Positions 1 to 9,806 of a stretch of 64,000 bases of DNA are shown here, one piece after another (position 1 is the first letter of the stretch; every line of letters begins with the position of its first letter). The stretch is from the NCBI RefSeq assembly GCF_004959925.1, contig NZ_SPUW01000002.1, positions 1 to 64,000 of the forward strand, given 5' to 3'. This DNA is from Pseudooceanicola onchidii (GTDB lineage Bacteria; Pseudomonadota; Alphaproteobacteria; Rhodobacterales; Rhodobacteraceae). The position numbers and the translations under genes are program-made. The notes under the pieces were generated by a model. The model was not told where the DNA came from. It did not search any database and worked only from the letters and a program-made list of their open reading frames with translations.

Positions 1-358
1 TCAGAGCCTCGCTCCGTCGTTCCGTCTGGCGTCCCGTTGTGCGCCTCAGCGCCGCCGGTGAGGGGGTATTTACGGATGGGGGCCGGGGTCCGCAAGGGCT
101 TTTCTGCGGGAACCGTCATCTTTTTTTCAAAAAAGTGGATAGCCGTTTATAAACAGACACTTAAGGCAGTATTTTTTCTTGATGTGAGCGTTAACCAAGG
201 CTCACTTGGCCTCTCCTTTGCGTGAGCACCCCCCAGATTTTGGGTTACCCACAGGGTTACCCCCAAGAGGGGCCAGAATCCGGTCCGACTCTTCCCTTGG
301 GGAACCCGATTCACGCGAGTCGGACGGGCCGATTCAGGCGAGTCACCCCGTGAGACAC
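1..358. other. Intergenic stretch with short repeats, no gene seen
   Basis: I see no credible coding region here; the open frames lack ribosome binding sites and do not resemble proteins. The stretch holds an AT-rich segment around 120-180, a small hairpin CCAAG/CTTGG at 195-209, two copies of GGTTACCC near 243-265, a direct repeat GATTCACGCGAGTC (308-321) and GATTCAGGCGAGTC (331-344), and an inverted pair TCCGACTC (284-291) and GAGTCGGA (317-324). Any gene it serves would lie left of the window. Confidence 0.5.
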
Positions 359-389
359 GAAAACGCCCGCGACAGGCGCGGGCGTTTCG
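359..389 (-). terminator. Rho-independent terminator of msrPQ
   Basis: A perfect 11-bp inverted repeat (361-371 with 377-387, loop of five bases) lies just after the msrQ stop codon. A run of A on the plus strand at 360-363 gives a short U run on the minus-strand transcript. Confidence 0.75.
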
Positions 390-410
390 ATCGGGACCGG
401 GCTTGGGGCC

Positions 411-1040
411 TTAGCGGCGCCGGAAGACCGGCAGACGCAGGGCAAGCAGCCCGAGGATCGCGGCCATGTAGATCAGCGGCTCGATCTGGAAGCCCTTCAC
501 CAGGAGGATGAAGTGCAGCGCCCCCAGCACCACGGAGACATAGACAAGCTTGTGCAGTTGCCGCCACCTGGGCCCGAGCTTGCGGATCGACCAGTTGTTC
601 GAGGTCAGCGCCAGCGGGATCAGCAGAACGAAGGCCCCCATGCCGATGGTGATATAGGGACGCTTGAGGATGTCGGCCCAGATCTGCGACGGGATCTGCA
701 CGTCGAGAACCAGCCAGATCAGAAGGTGCCCCATTATATAGAAGAAGGCGAGCAGCCCGATGGCGCGCCGGAACTTGAGCAGGTTCACCCCGGCGAAGCG
801 GCGCAGGGGCGTGATGCAGAGGCTGGCGATCAGCAGCCAGAGCGCCCATTCCCCCATCTGGTGTTCCATCGCCTTCACCGGGTCGACCCCCAGCCCGCCG
901 GTGAGCCCGGCAATGAACAGCCAGACCGGCGGCACGGCCCCCAGTATATAGAGAGGCCAGGCCGGGATCTTTCGGGCGGTCTGGTTGACGGCCTGAATGG
1001 CACGGTCCCGCAGGCCGGGTGTCGCGGCTGTATCAGTCAT
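411..1040 (-). CDS. msrQ: MsrQ, heme-binding membrane subunit of the MsrPQ methionine sulfoxide reductase
   Basis: This 209-aa inner-membrane protein belongs to the YedZ/ferric-reductase-like family and passes quinol-derived electrons through heme b to periplasmic MsrP, which reduces oxidised methionine in envelope proteins. The sequence shows about six hydrophobic segments and conserved histidines in the contexts MGHLLIW, QLHKLVY and ALHFILL, which fit the family heme ligands. Its ATG lies 3 bp after the msrP stop, so the two are one operon with msrP first. Length and neighbour are typical. A strong terminator follows. Confidence 0.93.
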   Translation of the reverse strand: MTDTAATPGLRDRAIQAVNQTARKIPAWPLYILGAVPPVWLFIAGLTGGLGVDPVKAMEHQMGEWALWLLIASLCITPLRRFAGVNLLKFRRAIGLLAFFYIMGHLLIWLVLDVQIPSQIWADILKRPYITIGMGAFVLLIPLALTSNNWSIRKLGPRWRQLHKLVYVSVVLGALHFILLVKGFQIEPLIYMAAILGLLALRLPVFRRR

Positions 1041-1043
1041 GGC

Positions 1044-1949
1044 TTAGAAGTTCTTCTTGAGGTCCAGACCGTCGTAGAGGCTGGCGACCTCTTCGGCGTA
1101 GCCATTGAACATGTCGGTCTCGCGCCGCGACCCGAACAGACCCGACCCGATCACCCGTTCGGTGGCCTGCGACCAGCGCGGGTGGCTGACCTCGGGGTTC
1201 ACGTTGGAATAGAACCCGTACTCCTGCACGTTGGCATCCTTCCACGATATGAAGGGTTCGTCGGTCTGCAGGGTGATGCGCACGATCGACTTGATGGACT
1301 TGAAGCCGTACTTCCACGGCACGACCAGCCGCAGCGGCGCGCCGTTCTGGCCCAGCAGGTCCTTGCCGTAGATGCCGGTCGCCATCAGGGTCAGCGGATG
1401 CATCGCCTCGTCCAGGCGCAGGCCTTCGCGGTAGGGCCAGTCGAGCACGGGGTAGCGCAGGCCCGGCATTTCCTCGGGGCGCATGACCGTTTCAAAGGCC
1501 ACGTGTTTCGCGCCGGACTGCACGCCCGCACGCTCAAGCAGGCTGGCCAGGGTGAAACCGTTCCAGGGGATGACCATCGACCAGGCCTCGACGCAGCGGA
1601 AGCGGTAGATCCGTTCCTCGATCTGGGCGTTGGCGATGATGTCCTCAAGCTGGTAGTCGCCGGGGTTGTCGACCATGCCGTCGATCTTGACGGTCCAGGG
1701 TTCGGTGGTCAGCGCACCCGCGTACTTGGCGGGGTCGGTCTTGGACGTCCCGAACTCGTAGTAGTTGTTATAGTTGGTGATGTCCTCGTAGGGGTTCGGC
1801 TCGAGCCCCTCGGGCGCGGCCAGGGCGGGCCCGGCGATAGAGCCCAGGCCCAGACCGGCGGCCCCCGCGATCAGCTGACGTCGGTTGAGGTACATGTCCT
1901 CGGGCGTGACGTCGTTGTCCTTGAACCGGCTTTTCCAGATAGGTGCCAT
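1044..1949 (-). CDS. msrP: MsrP, periplasmic molybdopterin methionine-sulfoxide reductase catalytic subunit
   Basis: This 301-aa protein is the catalytic partner of MsrQ. The N-terminus carries a Tat signal: the twin arginine R23-R24 in [11 protein letters not shown], then a hydrophobic stretch ending in an ALA-type cleavage site near residue 45. The single Mo-coordinating cysteine sits near residue 119 in the motif [11 protein letters not shown], as in the sulfite-oxidase-fold YedY family. It repairs both R- and S-methionine sulfoxide in periplasmic proteins. Gene order msrP-msrQ is standard for proteobacteria. Cofactor insertion before Tat export is expected from the family. Confidence 0.95.
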   Translation of the reverse strand: MAPIWKSRFKDNDVTPEDMYLNRRQLIAGAAGLGLGSIAGPALAAPEGLEPNPYEDITNYNNYYEFGTSKTDPAKYAGALTTEPWTVKIDGMVDNPGDYQLEDIIANAQIEERIYRFRCVEAWSMVIPWNGFTLASLLERAGVQSGAKHVAFETVMRPEEMPGLRYPVLDWPYREGLRLDEAMHPLTLMATGIYGKDLLGQNGAPLRLVVPWKYGFKSIKSIVRITLQTDEPFISWKDANVQEYGFYSNVNPEVSHPRWSQATERVIGSGLFGSRRETDMFNGYAEEVASLYDGLDLKKNF

Positions 1950-2065
1950 GGGGGCCTCCGCTGTGTGTCTTTGTTACAGGTACGCAGCAGACCGGCAAAA
2001 GGTTACATCACGATGCGCCAGATCACCGGATTGGCACCGCCTGTAACATTTCCGGGGCCGCGCCC

Positions 2066-3571
2066 CTAGATATGCGCCTTGTTCACGTCGCCCGCATCGG
2101 TCGGCGGACGCAGCTTCGACAGAAGGACGCTTTCACCATTGGCCTGCACCACCCGGACGTGATGGCGGCGCATCCGGCGAGGTTCGTTGACGCCGACCGA
2201 ATGGGCGATCGTCTCGACCTCCTTGTTGATCTGCTTGGCGAAGTTGGCGACCTTCTTGTACTTCTGTTCCGCCACCAGCCCGCGCTGCAGGTGCTTCTGG
2301 TGCGTGGTGATGCCGGTCGGGCAGGTGTTCTTGTTGCACTTGAGCGCCTGGATACAGCCAAGCGAGAACATGAACCCCCGCGCCGAGGTGACGAAATCCG
2401 CGCCCGCGCAGATCGCCCAGGCCACGTCGGACGGGTTCACCAGCTTGCCGCTGGCGATGATCCGGATGCGGTCGTGCAGGCCGAACCGGTCGCGCAGGTC
2501 GGCAACGCGCAGCAGGGCCTCGCGCAGGGGCATGCCCACCAGGTCGATCAGCGGCATGGGCGCGGCGCCGGTGCCGCCTTCGCCGCCGTCGATGGTGATG
2601 AAGTCGGGGGCGTGGATCGCGCCGCGTTCAAGGATCTGCTGGAACAGCGCCTCGAAGGTGTCGGACGATCCGATGACGGTCTTGAAGCCCACGGGCTTGC
2701 CGGTGACACGGCGGATGTGGGCGATCTGGTCCAGCAGCTCGGCGAAATTGCGGATCTCGGGGTGCCGGTTCGGAGAGATGCTGTCCTGCCCCACGGCGAT
2801 CCCCCGGATCGCGGCGATTTCGGCGTTCACCTTTTCACCGGGCAGGATACCCCCCTTGCCGGGTTTGGCCCCCTGCGCCATCTTCAGCTCGAACATCTTC
2901 ACTTCCGGCTTTTCCGCCATCTCGCGCAGCTTGTCGTCGCTCAGGTTGCCGTGTTCGTCGCGCACGCCGTATTTCGCCGTGCCGATCTGGTAGACGATGT
3001 CGCAACCGCCGGTCAGGTGATAGGGCGACAGCCCCCCTTCCCCGGTGTTCAGCCAGATGTTGGCCAGCTTTGCGCCGCGGCTCAGCGCCTCGACCGCGGG
3101 GCGGGAAATCGCGCCATAGCTCATGCCCGAGATGTTGAAGATCGACGGCGCATCGTAGGGCTCCTTGCAATAGGGCCCGATGGTCAGCGGCCGGGTCATC
3201 GCCGCCTGGTCGTCCAGCGGCGGGAAGGATGCGTTGACGAAGATCGGCGTGCCCGGGATCGACAGGTTGCGCGTGGACCCGAAGGCCACGGTGTTTCCCT
3301 TGCCGTCCGCCGAATGGTAGATCCAGTCGCGCTGCGCCCGGTTGAACGGCATTTCCTCGCGGTCCATCGCGAAGAAGTACTGACGGAAGAATTCCCCCAG
3401 GGTCGAGAACAGGTACCGGAACCGCCCGATCACCGGGTAATTGCGCCGGATCGCGTCGTTGGTCTGTGTCCTGTCCAGGATGAACAGCACGATCGTCGTG
3501 GCCGCCACAAGGCCGATGACCAGCAAGAAAAGCAGCGCCAGGTATTCAAGCGCCGATCCGACGAACCCCAT
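2066..3571 (-). CDS. FMN-binding glutamate-synthase-family protein with N-terminal membrane anchor
   Basis: A 501-aa protein whose residues from about 90 onward match the FMN-binding (alpha/beta barrel) domain of glutamate synthase. Glycine-rich FMN signatures such as DGGEGGTGAAP are visible, together with a cysteine cluster of spacing C-x5-C-x4-C (LGCIQALKCNKNTCPTGI) that in this family holds a 3Fe-4S cluster. Residues about 8-32 form one transmembrane helix, so the enzyme is membrane-tethered. There is no glutaminase domain, so it is not a complete GltB. It resembles the stand-alone GltB-like proteins (YerD type), whose substrate is not established. It stands alone, divergent from the DUF302 gene. 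Confidence 0.8.
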   Translation of the reverse strand: MGFVGSALEYLALLFLLVIGLVAATTIVLFILDRTQTNDAIRRNYPVIGRFRYLFSTLGEFFRQYFFAMDREEMPFNRAQRDWIYHSADGKGNTVAFGSTRNLSIPGTPIFVNASFPPLDDQAAMTRPLTIGPYCKEPYDAPSIFNISGMSYGAISRPAVEALSRGAKLANIWLNTGEGGLSPYHLTGGCDIVYQIGTAKYGVRDEHGNLSDDKLREMAEKPEVKMFELKMAQGAKPGKGGILPGEKVNAEIAAIRGIAVGQDSISPNRHPEIRNFAELLDQIAHIRRVTGKPVGFKTVIGSSDTFEALFQQILERGAIHAPDFITIDGGEGGTGAAPMPLIDLVGMPLREALLRVADLRDRFGLHDRIRIIASGKLVNPSDVAWAICAGADFVTSARGFMFSLGCIQALKCNKNTCPTGITTHQKHLQRGLVAEQKYKKVANFAKQINKEVETIAHSVGVNEPRRMRRHHVRVVQANGESVLLSKLRPPTDAGDVNKAHI

Positions 3572-3677
3572 TTCATATTCCTTCGGTGCGATGTGTCACA
3601 TGTCGTGTCCGCGCCAGATTGGAGGTATAGTGATCACGCGGCAAGACAAACCGCATCTGCCCCGAGGAGGTAACACC

Positions 3678-4130
3678 ATGACGACACGCCGCCCGTTTGC
3701 CCTGGCCCTTTCCCTTTGCCTTGCGGCCACGCCCGGCCTGGCCCGGGACATGGTGACCTACACCACGGACCAAAGCTTTGATGACGTCACCTTCGGACTG
3801 GAAAACGCGATCCTCGACGAAGGCCTGGTGATCGATCATGTCAGCCACACCGGCGAGATGCTGGAACGGACCCGCGCCGATGTCGGGTCGGACGTGGTGA
3901 TCTTCGACGAGGCCGACGTCTATTCCTTCTGTTCGGCCAAGCTGTCGCGCGAGGTGATGGAGGCCGACTGGCAGAACCTGATGTTCTGCCCCTACACGAT
4001 TTTCGTCGCGGTCCGTCACGACACCCCGGACGAAACCATCATCGGCTTCCGCAGCTATCCCGAAGGCGAGATGCAGAAGATCGAGGCGCTGCTGGACGGT
4101 ATCGTCAAAGCCGCCATCGGGGCCGAGTAG
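3678..4130 (+). CDS. Secreted DUF302 domain protein
   Basis: A 150-aa protein with a cleavable signal peptide (about 22 residues, ending in a GLA-R boundary) followed by a DUF302 domain. These small domains are found singly or in pairs across proteobacteria and are of unknown biochemical function. The start was chosen at the ATG preceded by GAGGAGG at about 3664-3670; an upstream in-frame extension into the divergent gene is not credible. The motif YSFCSAKLS and a second cysteine in LMFCPYTIF suggest a possible disulfide or metal pair, which is inference. A GC-rich hairpin (4131-4147) follows the stop but lacks a U run. Confidence 0.75.
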   Translation: MTTRRPFALALSLCLAATPGLARDMVTYTTDQSFDDVTFGLENAILDEGLVIDHVSHTGEMLERTRADVGSDVVIFDEADVYSFCSAKLSREVMEADWQNLMFCPYTIFVAVRHDTPDETIIGFRSYPEGEMQKIEALLDGIVKAAIGAE

Positions 4131-4230
4131 GGCGCGGCGGACGCGCCAACCTTCGTCCATCATTTACGTTGAATCTGCGGCTGCCACTGGCCGCATACAC
4201 ACAGCCCTTCGTCGCGATCCTGTCGACGAC

Positions 4231-4263
4231 CGGCTGAGACCGGTTGAGACCGGTTGAGACCGG
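4231..4263. repeat. Short 10-bp tandem repeat
   Basis: About three tandem copies of the 10-mer CGGTTGAGAC, the first with one mismatch (CGGCTGAGAC), lie between the DUF302 gene and the RTX gene promoter region. Nothing else is visible at this site. Confidence 0.7.
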
Positions 4264-4302
4264 GACATTGCCCGGAGCAAATCCATTTCTGCAATTGGAA
4301 TC

Positions 4303-4332
4303 TTGACGCAAAGACAACGCCTTTCGTAGAAA
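4303..4332 (+). promoter_or_regulatory. Candidate sigma-70 type promoter of the large RTX gene
   Basis: TTGACG at 4303-4308 and TAGAAA at 4327-4332 are separated by 18 bp and lie about 60 bp upstream of the chosen ATG at 4394. The region is AT-rich compared with its surroundings. This is a motif match only. Confidence 0.35.
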
Positions 4333-4393
4333 GGAGTTAATTTGGTTTATCACGCAAACATCTAATCGACATCTATTGGGGGAGATTTCGACA

Positions 4394-7300
4394 ATGGCCG
4401 ATTTCTATGGCGATAATCTTGGCAACAATATCACCGGAACCTCGGGCGACGACCGGATCTTCGGCGGCGCCGGGAATGACACCCTCAGCGGTGAGGGCGG
4501 GTCAGACCAGCTGTACGGCGGATCGGGCGATGACAGCATCAATCCCAGCGCTACGGACAACGCCGATTTCATCCAGGGCGGACTGGGCAACGACACGATC
4601 AACTTTGCCGGGGCGACGTCGGGATACTACGAAGCCTCCTACGACGATCTGAACGGCCCGATCAGCGTTACGCTTGATGGTGTGGCCGGGACCGGGACCG
4701 TGACGTCGGCGGGCGAAGGCACCGACACGCTCCTCAATGTCGACGTGCCGCTGGATTATGAAAACTTCGGTCTCTTCGGGACGGATGGCGACGACACCTT
4801 CAACCTGTCGATCGGCGGCAACCAGTGGATGCTGGTGGCAGGCGGGGCCGGCAACGACAGCTTCACCCTGTCGGGCTTCATCCGGCTGGCCTACAATTAC
4901 AGCAGCGGCGCCGTCGTCGCGGACCTGAACGCGGGCACGATCACGCAGGATGGCTACACCGACACTGCGAGCGGCCGCGTCAACGAACTGCAGGCCGGGG
5001 ACGGCAACGACTCCCTGCTGGGGTCGGCCGAGAACGACCGCTTCATCACGCAGGGCGGCAACGACACCGTGGACGGCGGCGCCGGGTTCGACAGGGTACG
5101 CTATGACCGCTGGCAGATGACAACCGGCATCACCGCCGACCTGAGCCAGACGACCAACACGGTCAGCTATGAATGGAACGGTGTCGCCTATTCCGACAAC
5201 CTGACCAGCATCGAATACATCCGTGGCTCGAACCTGAACGACCAGGTCGACGGCAGTTCGGCCGATGAACGGCTGGAAGGGCGCGACGGCAACGACAGCC
5301 TGTTCGGCCATGGCGGCAACGACACGCTCTATGGCGGCGCCGGCACCGACTTCCTGTTCGGCGGGTCGGGCGACGACTACCTGAACCCCGACGACAACAC
5401 CGACTACGATTACCTCGACGGCGGCACCGGCAACAACACCTTCGATCTCAGCAACGTCTCGACCGGATTTGTCGACATCGCGAACGGCGGTCGCACGGTC
5501 GCGGCCACCATCTCCATCGACGGCGTCGGCAACACCGGGTCGATCGCGGCGGGCGCCCAGGGCACCGACACGATCATCAACGTGACGAACGCGCTCTGGG
5601 CGGACGGCCTGTCGGTCGAGGGCACCGACCAGGACGATACCTTCAACATCAACCTCGCGGGCGGCCAGTGGATCCAGGTCTGGGGTGGCGGCGGAAGCGA
5701 CAGCATCAACATCACCGGATCGGGATCGGTCCGACTGGGCTATGACGAAGGCGATGGCGCGATCATCGCGAACCTCGTCACCGGCCAGATCCAGCAGGGA
5801 TCCGACACCGACACGGTCACCGGCACGGTCTGGGAAGTCCGGGGCACCAGCCTTGCCGACAGTTTCCTCGGCACGTCGGGCAATGAATCCTTCATCACCG
5901 AAGGCGGGGCCGACACCGTCGACGGCGGCGGCGGCTTTGACCGCGTGCGCTATGATCGCGGCGGGATGAGCGCGGGGATCACCGCGAACCTGAACCTTGC
6001 GACCGGAACGGTGACCGGCGAATGGCAGACGGTCGGGTTTTCCCAGAACCTGACGAATATCGAAGCCATCCGCGGCACCGATCTCAACGACACCCTGATC
6101 GGCAATGCCGACGCCAACCGGCTTGAGGGTGAAGACGGCAACGACACGATCACCGGCAACGCGGGCAACGACACGCTAAGCGGCGGCGACGGATCGGACG
6201 AGATCTTCGGCGGTTCGGGCGATGACTACATCAACCCGGGCGAAAACTCGAGCTACGACTATGTCGACGGCGGTCGCGGCAACGACACGATAGACCTGTC
6301 GAACATCGTGAACGGCTATGTCGACATCGGCAACGAATTCGTCAGCGGCCCCCTGACAGTATCGATCGACGGCGTTGCCAACACCGGATCGATCAATGCA
6401 GGCGCCGATGGCACCGACACGATTATCAACGTCAAGAACGCGCTGGATGCGGGGTGGTACAATGGCGGCTTGGGTGTCCGGGGCACCAGCCAGGGCGATA
6501 CCTTCACCATCCACTTCGACAGCGAACAGTGGGCCGAGTTCGACCCCTATGGCGGTAACGACACGATCAACGTCACCGGCAATGGCGCCCTGAAGCTGAA
6601 CTACGGGACCAGCGACAGCGCGGTCACGGCAAACTTGGCCACCGGGATCATCCAGCAGGACGGGTTCACCGACACCGTGAACGGCACGATCTGGGAAATC
6701 GCCGTCGGATCTGGGAACGACAGCCTGGCGGGCAGCGCGGCCGACGAAAGCTTCGTGACCCGGGGCGGCAACGATACTGTCGACGGCGGCGATGGCTTCG
6801 ACCGCGTGAACTATCACACCGGCGGCATGACGGCGGGCGTGGTCGTCGATCTGACCCAAAGCGTCGGCACGGCCACCGGCGAATACAACGGCGTCGCCTT
6901 TTCCCAGAACCTGACGAACATCGAACGCGTCCGCGGCACCTGGATGGACGACAGCCTGACGGGCGATGCCGAGGCCAACCGCCTGGAAGGTCGCGACGGC
7001 AACGACACGCTGATCGGCGGCGCCGGCAACGACACGCTGGAAGGCGGCGACGGCAACGACCTGTTCATCTTCAGCGCCAACGACGGCGACGACATCATCC
7101 GGAACTTCAACTACGCGGAAGACGAGATCGACCTGGACGCCACCGGGCTGACGGATGTCGAGATCTACAACGCCCTCGCTGCCGCCGTGGACACCGCCGA
7201 CGGCGTGAAGGTCGACTTTGGCGTAGGCCTGTCGATCACCTTGGCGGGCGTGACCACAGCGGATCTGGCGGCGATCAACTTTGATCCGATCGTGGCGATC

Positions 7301-8920
7301 CCAGATCAGACGATGAACGTCAGAGACTACCAGTGGCGGCAGCTCAGCACCGTCATGACAGTCTACGATGACGCCAACAGTTCGATCACCCAGTACGAGC
7401 TGCGTGACACCACGGGGGCGAGCAACTGGTACGCCGATGGAGCCACGCGGGACACCTCTGCGGGCTACGTGACCAGCAACCTTTCCGACATCTATTTCAA
7501 ACGCGACGCCACGCCGTCGACGCAGGATCTGGAAGTTCGGGTCTTTGACGGGACGTATTGGAGCGAATGGACAAGCTTCACGCTCAATACGGTGCAGGAC
7601 AACAGCAAGCCCGTGACCTCTGTCGCTGATCAGACGATGTCGACAGCGGCCTACCGCTGGACCCAGCTGAACACCGTACTGTCGATTACCGATGAGGACG
7701 GCGACAGCATGACGCGGTACGAAGTCCGCGACACGACTGGGGGCAATAACTGGTACGTCGATGGCGCCGTTCGCGACACGTCATCAGGCTATGAGACGGC
7801 GAACCTTGCGGGCATCTACTTCCAGCGTGACGACGCGCCATCGCAACAGACTTTGGAAGTTCGTGCGTTCGACGGCACAGAATGGGGCGAATGGGGGTCT
7901 TTCACACTCACGACATTCAAGCCGAATACTGCTCCAGTCATTACCGATATCGCCAATCAGACGATCCGGTTGGACCAGTACGCGTGGATCCAGCTCAATA
8001 CACTTCTCGACGTGACGGACGACGAGAATGACGCGATCACCACCTATGAAGTCTACGACAGCGTCGGCGGCAACAACTGGTGGGTCGATGGCGCGCTGCG
8101 CGATGCGAGCGCAGGCTATCAGACTTCGAACCTTGATGGCATCTGGTTCACGCGCGATGCGGCTGAATCGACCCAAACGCTGTGGGTCCGCGTCAACGAT
8201 GGCACTGATTGGAGCGCTTGGGAGAGTTTCTCTCTGACCACTGCGCCCGCACCTGTGGTGAACACAAAGCCAACTGTCACGATTGAAAACCAGACCGTCA
8301 GACTGGACCAATATCAGTGGGTTTCGCTTAGCTCGGTGATGACGGTGGAAGATCCAGACGAAGGCGATAGCATCACCACTTACGAAGTCTATGACAGCGT
8401 CGGTGGACACAACTGGTGGGCCGACGGCGCGTTGCGGGATGCCTCGACCGGGTACCAGACGTCCAACCTCAGTGACATCTACTTCAAACGCGATGCGGTC
8501 GAATCCACGCAGACACTTTGGGTCCGTGCCAATGACGGCGATGATTGGAGCGCCTGGGAAAGCTTCACGCTTACCACGGCTGCGGCGCCTGCTACCAACG
8601 TCAAGCCTGTGGTCGCCGTCGATGATCAGTCGATCTCGCTAAGCGAATACCAATGGAAGAAACTGAGCACTGTCATCAGTGTCTCGGATGCGGATGGTGA
8701 TGCCATCACGTCGTACGAGATCTATGACAGCGCCGGGAACAACAATTGGTATGCGGACGGTGCCGTAGTCAATGCCAAGTCAGGCTACGTGACCAGCGAT
8801 CTCGACGGCATCTGGTTCACTCGTGATCAAGTCGAAAGTTCGCAGACCATGTGGCTGCGTGTGAACGACGGATCGGACTGGAGCGCCTGGGACAGCTTCA
8901 CGCTGGATACCGTCGCCTGA
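4394..8920 (+). CDS. Large RTX calcium-binding repeat protein with five C-terminal tandem domains
   Basis: A 1508-aa acidic protein, probably secreted by a type I system through a C-terminal signal. Residues 1-960 hold three copies of a module of about 285 aa (blocks starting near bases 4420, 5233 and 6080) plus a final RTX block near 6941. Each opens with nonapeptide repeats of the GGxGxDxLx type that bind calcium, followed by a beta-rich segment with motifs such as GTDTIINV. Residues about 967-1508 are five tandem domains of about 110 aa (starts near 7292, 7622, 7949, 8282 and 8618) sharing NNWYxDGAxRDxSxGYxTSNL. Function is probably adhesion or matrix, by family analogy. The ATG at 4394 follows GGGGGAG; a TTG 18 bp upstream overlaps that site and was rejected. 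No type I exporter genes are adjacent. Confidence 0.85.
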   Translation: MADFYGDNLGNNITGTSGDDRIFGGAGNDTLSGEGGSDQLYGGSGDDSINPSATDNADFIQGGLGNDTINFAGATSGYYEASYDDLNGPISVTLDGVAGTGTVTSAGEGTDTLLNVDVPLDYENFGLFGTDGDDTFNLSIGGNQWMLVAGGAGNDSFTLSGFIRLAYNYSSGAVVADLNAGTITQDGYTDTASGRVNELQAGDGNDSLLGSAENDRFITQGGNDTVDGGAGFDRVRYDRWQMTTGITADLSQTTNTVSYEWNGVAYSDNLTSIEYIRGSNLNDQVDGSSADERLEGRDGNDSLFGHGGNDTLYGGAGTDFLFGGSGDDYLNPDDNTDYDYLDGGTGNNTFDLSNVSTGFVDIANGGRTVAATISIDGVGNTGSIAAGAQGTDTIINVTNALWADGLSVEGTDQDDTFNINLAGGQWIQVWGGGGSDSINITGSGSVRLGYDEGDGAIIANLVTGQIQQGSDTDTVTGTVWEVRGTSLADSFLGTSGNESFITEGGADTVDGGGGFDRVRYDRGGMSAGITANLNLATGTVTGEWQTVGFSQNLTNIEAIRGTDLNDTLIGNADANRLEGEDGNDTITGNAGNDTLSGGDGSDEIFGGSGDDYINPGENSSYDYVDGGRGNDTIDLSNIVNGYVDIGNEFVSGPLTVSIDGVANTGSINAGADGTDTIINVKNALDAGWYNGGLGVRGTSQGDTFTIHFDSEQWAEFDPYGGNDTINVTGNGALKLNYGTSDSAVTANLATGIIQQDGFTDTVNGTIWEIAVGSGNDSLAGSAADESFVTRGGNDTVDGGDGFDRVNYHTGGMTAGVVVDLTQSVGTATGEYNGVAFSQNLTNIERVRGTWMDDSLTGDAEANRLEGRDGNDTLIGGAGNDTLEGGDGNDLFIFSANDGDDIIRNFNYAEDEIDLDATGLTDVEIYNALAAAVDTADGVKVDFGVGLSITLAGVTTADLAAINFDPIVAIPDQTMNVRDYQWRQLSTVMTVYDDANSSITQYELRDTTGASNWYADGATRDTSAGYVTSNLSDIYFKRDATPSTQDLEVRVFDGTYWSEWTSFTLNTVQDNSKPVTSVADQTMSTAAYRWTQLNTVLSITDEDGDSMTRYEVRDTTGGNNWYVDGAVRDTSSGYETANLAGIYFQRDDAPSQQTLEVRAFDGTEWGEWGSFTLTTFKPNTAPVITDIANQTIRLDQYAWIQLNTLLDVTDDENDAITTYEVYDSVGGNNWWVDGALRDASAGYQTSNLDGIWFTRDAAESTQTLWVRVNDGTDWSAWESFSLTTAPAPVVNTKPTVTIENQTVRLDQYQWVSLSSVMTVEDPDEGDSITTYEVYDSVGGHNWWADGALRDASTGYQTSNLSDIYFKRDAVESTQTLWVRANDGDDWSAWESFTLTTAAAPATNVKPVVAVDDQSISLSEYQWKKLSTVISVSDADGDAITSYEIYDSAGNNNWYADGAVVNAKSGYVTSDLDGIWFTRDQVESSQTMWLRVNDGSDWSAWDSFTLDTVA

Positions 8921-8937
8921 TCCGGACAGACGACGCG

Positions 8938-8966
8938 AAAAAGGGGCCCCCGCGGGCCCCTTTTTT
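8938..8966. terminator. Bidirectional terminator between RTX gene and kdsA
   Basis: A perfect 12-bp inverted repeat (8938-8949 with 8954-8965) with A and T runs on both sides serves the converging RTX and kdsA transcripts. Confidence 0.85.
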
Positions 8967-8984
8967 AATGGACGGTCAAGGCGA

Positions 8985-9806
8985 TCAAAGACCCTTGGTC
9001 AGATCGTCGATCGCCGCAAGCCCCTTCAGCAGGCGCGCCAGATCTTCGATCGGGACCATGTTGGGCCCGTCGGAGGGGGCGTTGTCGGGGTCTTCGTGGG
9101 TTTCGATGAACAGCGCGGCGGTGCCGACGGCGACGGCGGCGCGGGACAGGGGTTCGACGAATTCACGCTGCCCGCCGGTCGAGGTGCCCTTGCCGCCCGG
9201 CTGCTGCACCGAATGGGTGGCGTCGAAGACAACCGGATAGCCCGTTGCGGCCATGGTCGGCAGCGCGCGGAAATCCGACACCAGCGTGTTGTAGCCAAAG
9301 GACGTGCCGCGTTCGCACAGCAGGATGTTGTCGTTTCCGGTCGAGGCGACCTTGGCCGCGACATTCTCCATGTCCCAGGGCGCAAGGAACTGGCCCTTCT
9401 TGATGTTGATCACCTTGCCGGTTTCCCCGGCGGCCAGAAGCAGATCGGTCTGGCGTGACAGGAAGGCGGGGATCTGAAGGATATCCACGACCTCGGCCGC
9501 AGGGGCGCAATGGCCGGGTTCGTGCACGTCGGTCAGCACCGGGCAGCCGAATTCTGCCCGGATATCGCCAAGGATCTGCAGACCCTTCTCCATCCCCAGC
9601 CCGCGCTTGCCCGACAGGGACGACCGGTTCGCCTTGTCGTAGCTGGCCTTGAACACCCAGGGGCGCTTCGCGGCATCAGCGGCGGCGGCGATCTTTTCGG
9701 CCAACATGCGGGCGTGGTCCAGGCTCTCCATCTGGCAGGGGCCCGCGATCAGCATGTAGGGGAGCGCGTTCGAAACCTCGAAATCTCCGATCTTCACGGT
9801 CTTCAT
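8985..9806 (-). CDS. kdsA: KdsA, 3-deoxy-D-manno-octulosonate-8-phosphate synthase
   Basis: This 273-aa enzyme condenses phosphoenolpyruvate with D-arabinose 5-phosphate to Kdo-8-phosphate, the first committed step toward the Kdo of lipid A-core and of poly-Kdo capsule linkers. Conserved stretches include LIAGPCQMES, KASYDKANR, DVHEPGHC and DATHSVQQPG, all characteristic of the DAHP/KDOPS aldolase family. Length matches the family. It is the last gene of the kdsD-kdsB-kdsA set, its ATG overlapping the kdsB stop by 4 bp. A phosphatase gene (kdsC) is not present in the window. Confidence 0.96.
   Translation of the reverse strand: MKTVKIGDFEVSNALPYMLIAGPCQMESLDHARMLAEKIAAAADAAKRPWVFKASYDKANRSSLSGKRGLGMEKGLQILGDIRAEFGCPVLTDVHEPGHCAPAAEVVDILQIPAFLSRQTDLLLAAGETGKVINIKKGQFLAPWDMENVAAKVASTGNDNILLCERGTSFGYNTLVSDFRALPTMAATGYPVVFDATHSVQQPGGKGTSTGGQREFVEPLSRAAVAVGTAALFIETHEDPDNAPSDGPNMVPIEDLARLLKGLAAIDDLTKGL

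Noticed and set aside
513-2069. Open frame of 518 codons opposite msrQ/msrP
   Set aside because: MsrP and MsrQ are clear on the minus strand; the plus-strand frame is a GC shadow.
4376-4393. TTG start 18 bp upstream for the RTX gene
   Set aside because: It overlaps the ribosome site of the ATG at 4394, so the ATG is the better start.
5233-7090. CRISPR or DNA-level satellite repeats in the RTX gene
   Set aside because: The repetition follows protein modules in one reading frame and is explained by calcium-binding repeats.
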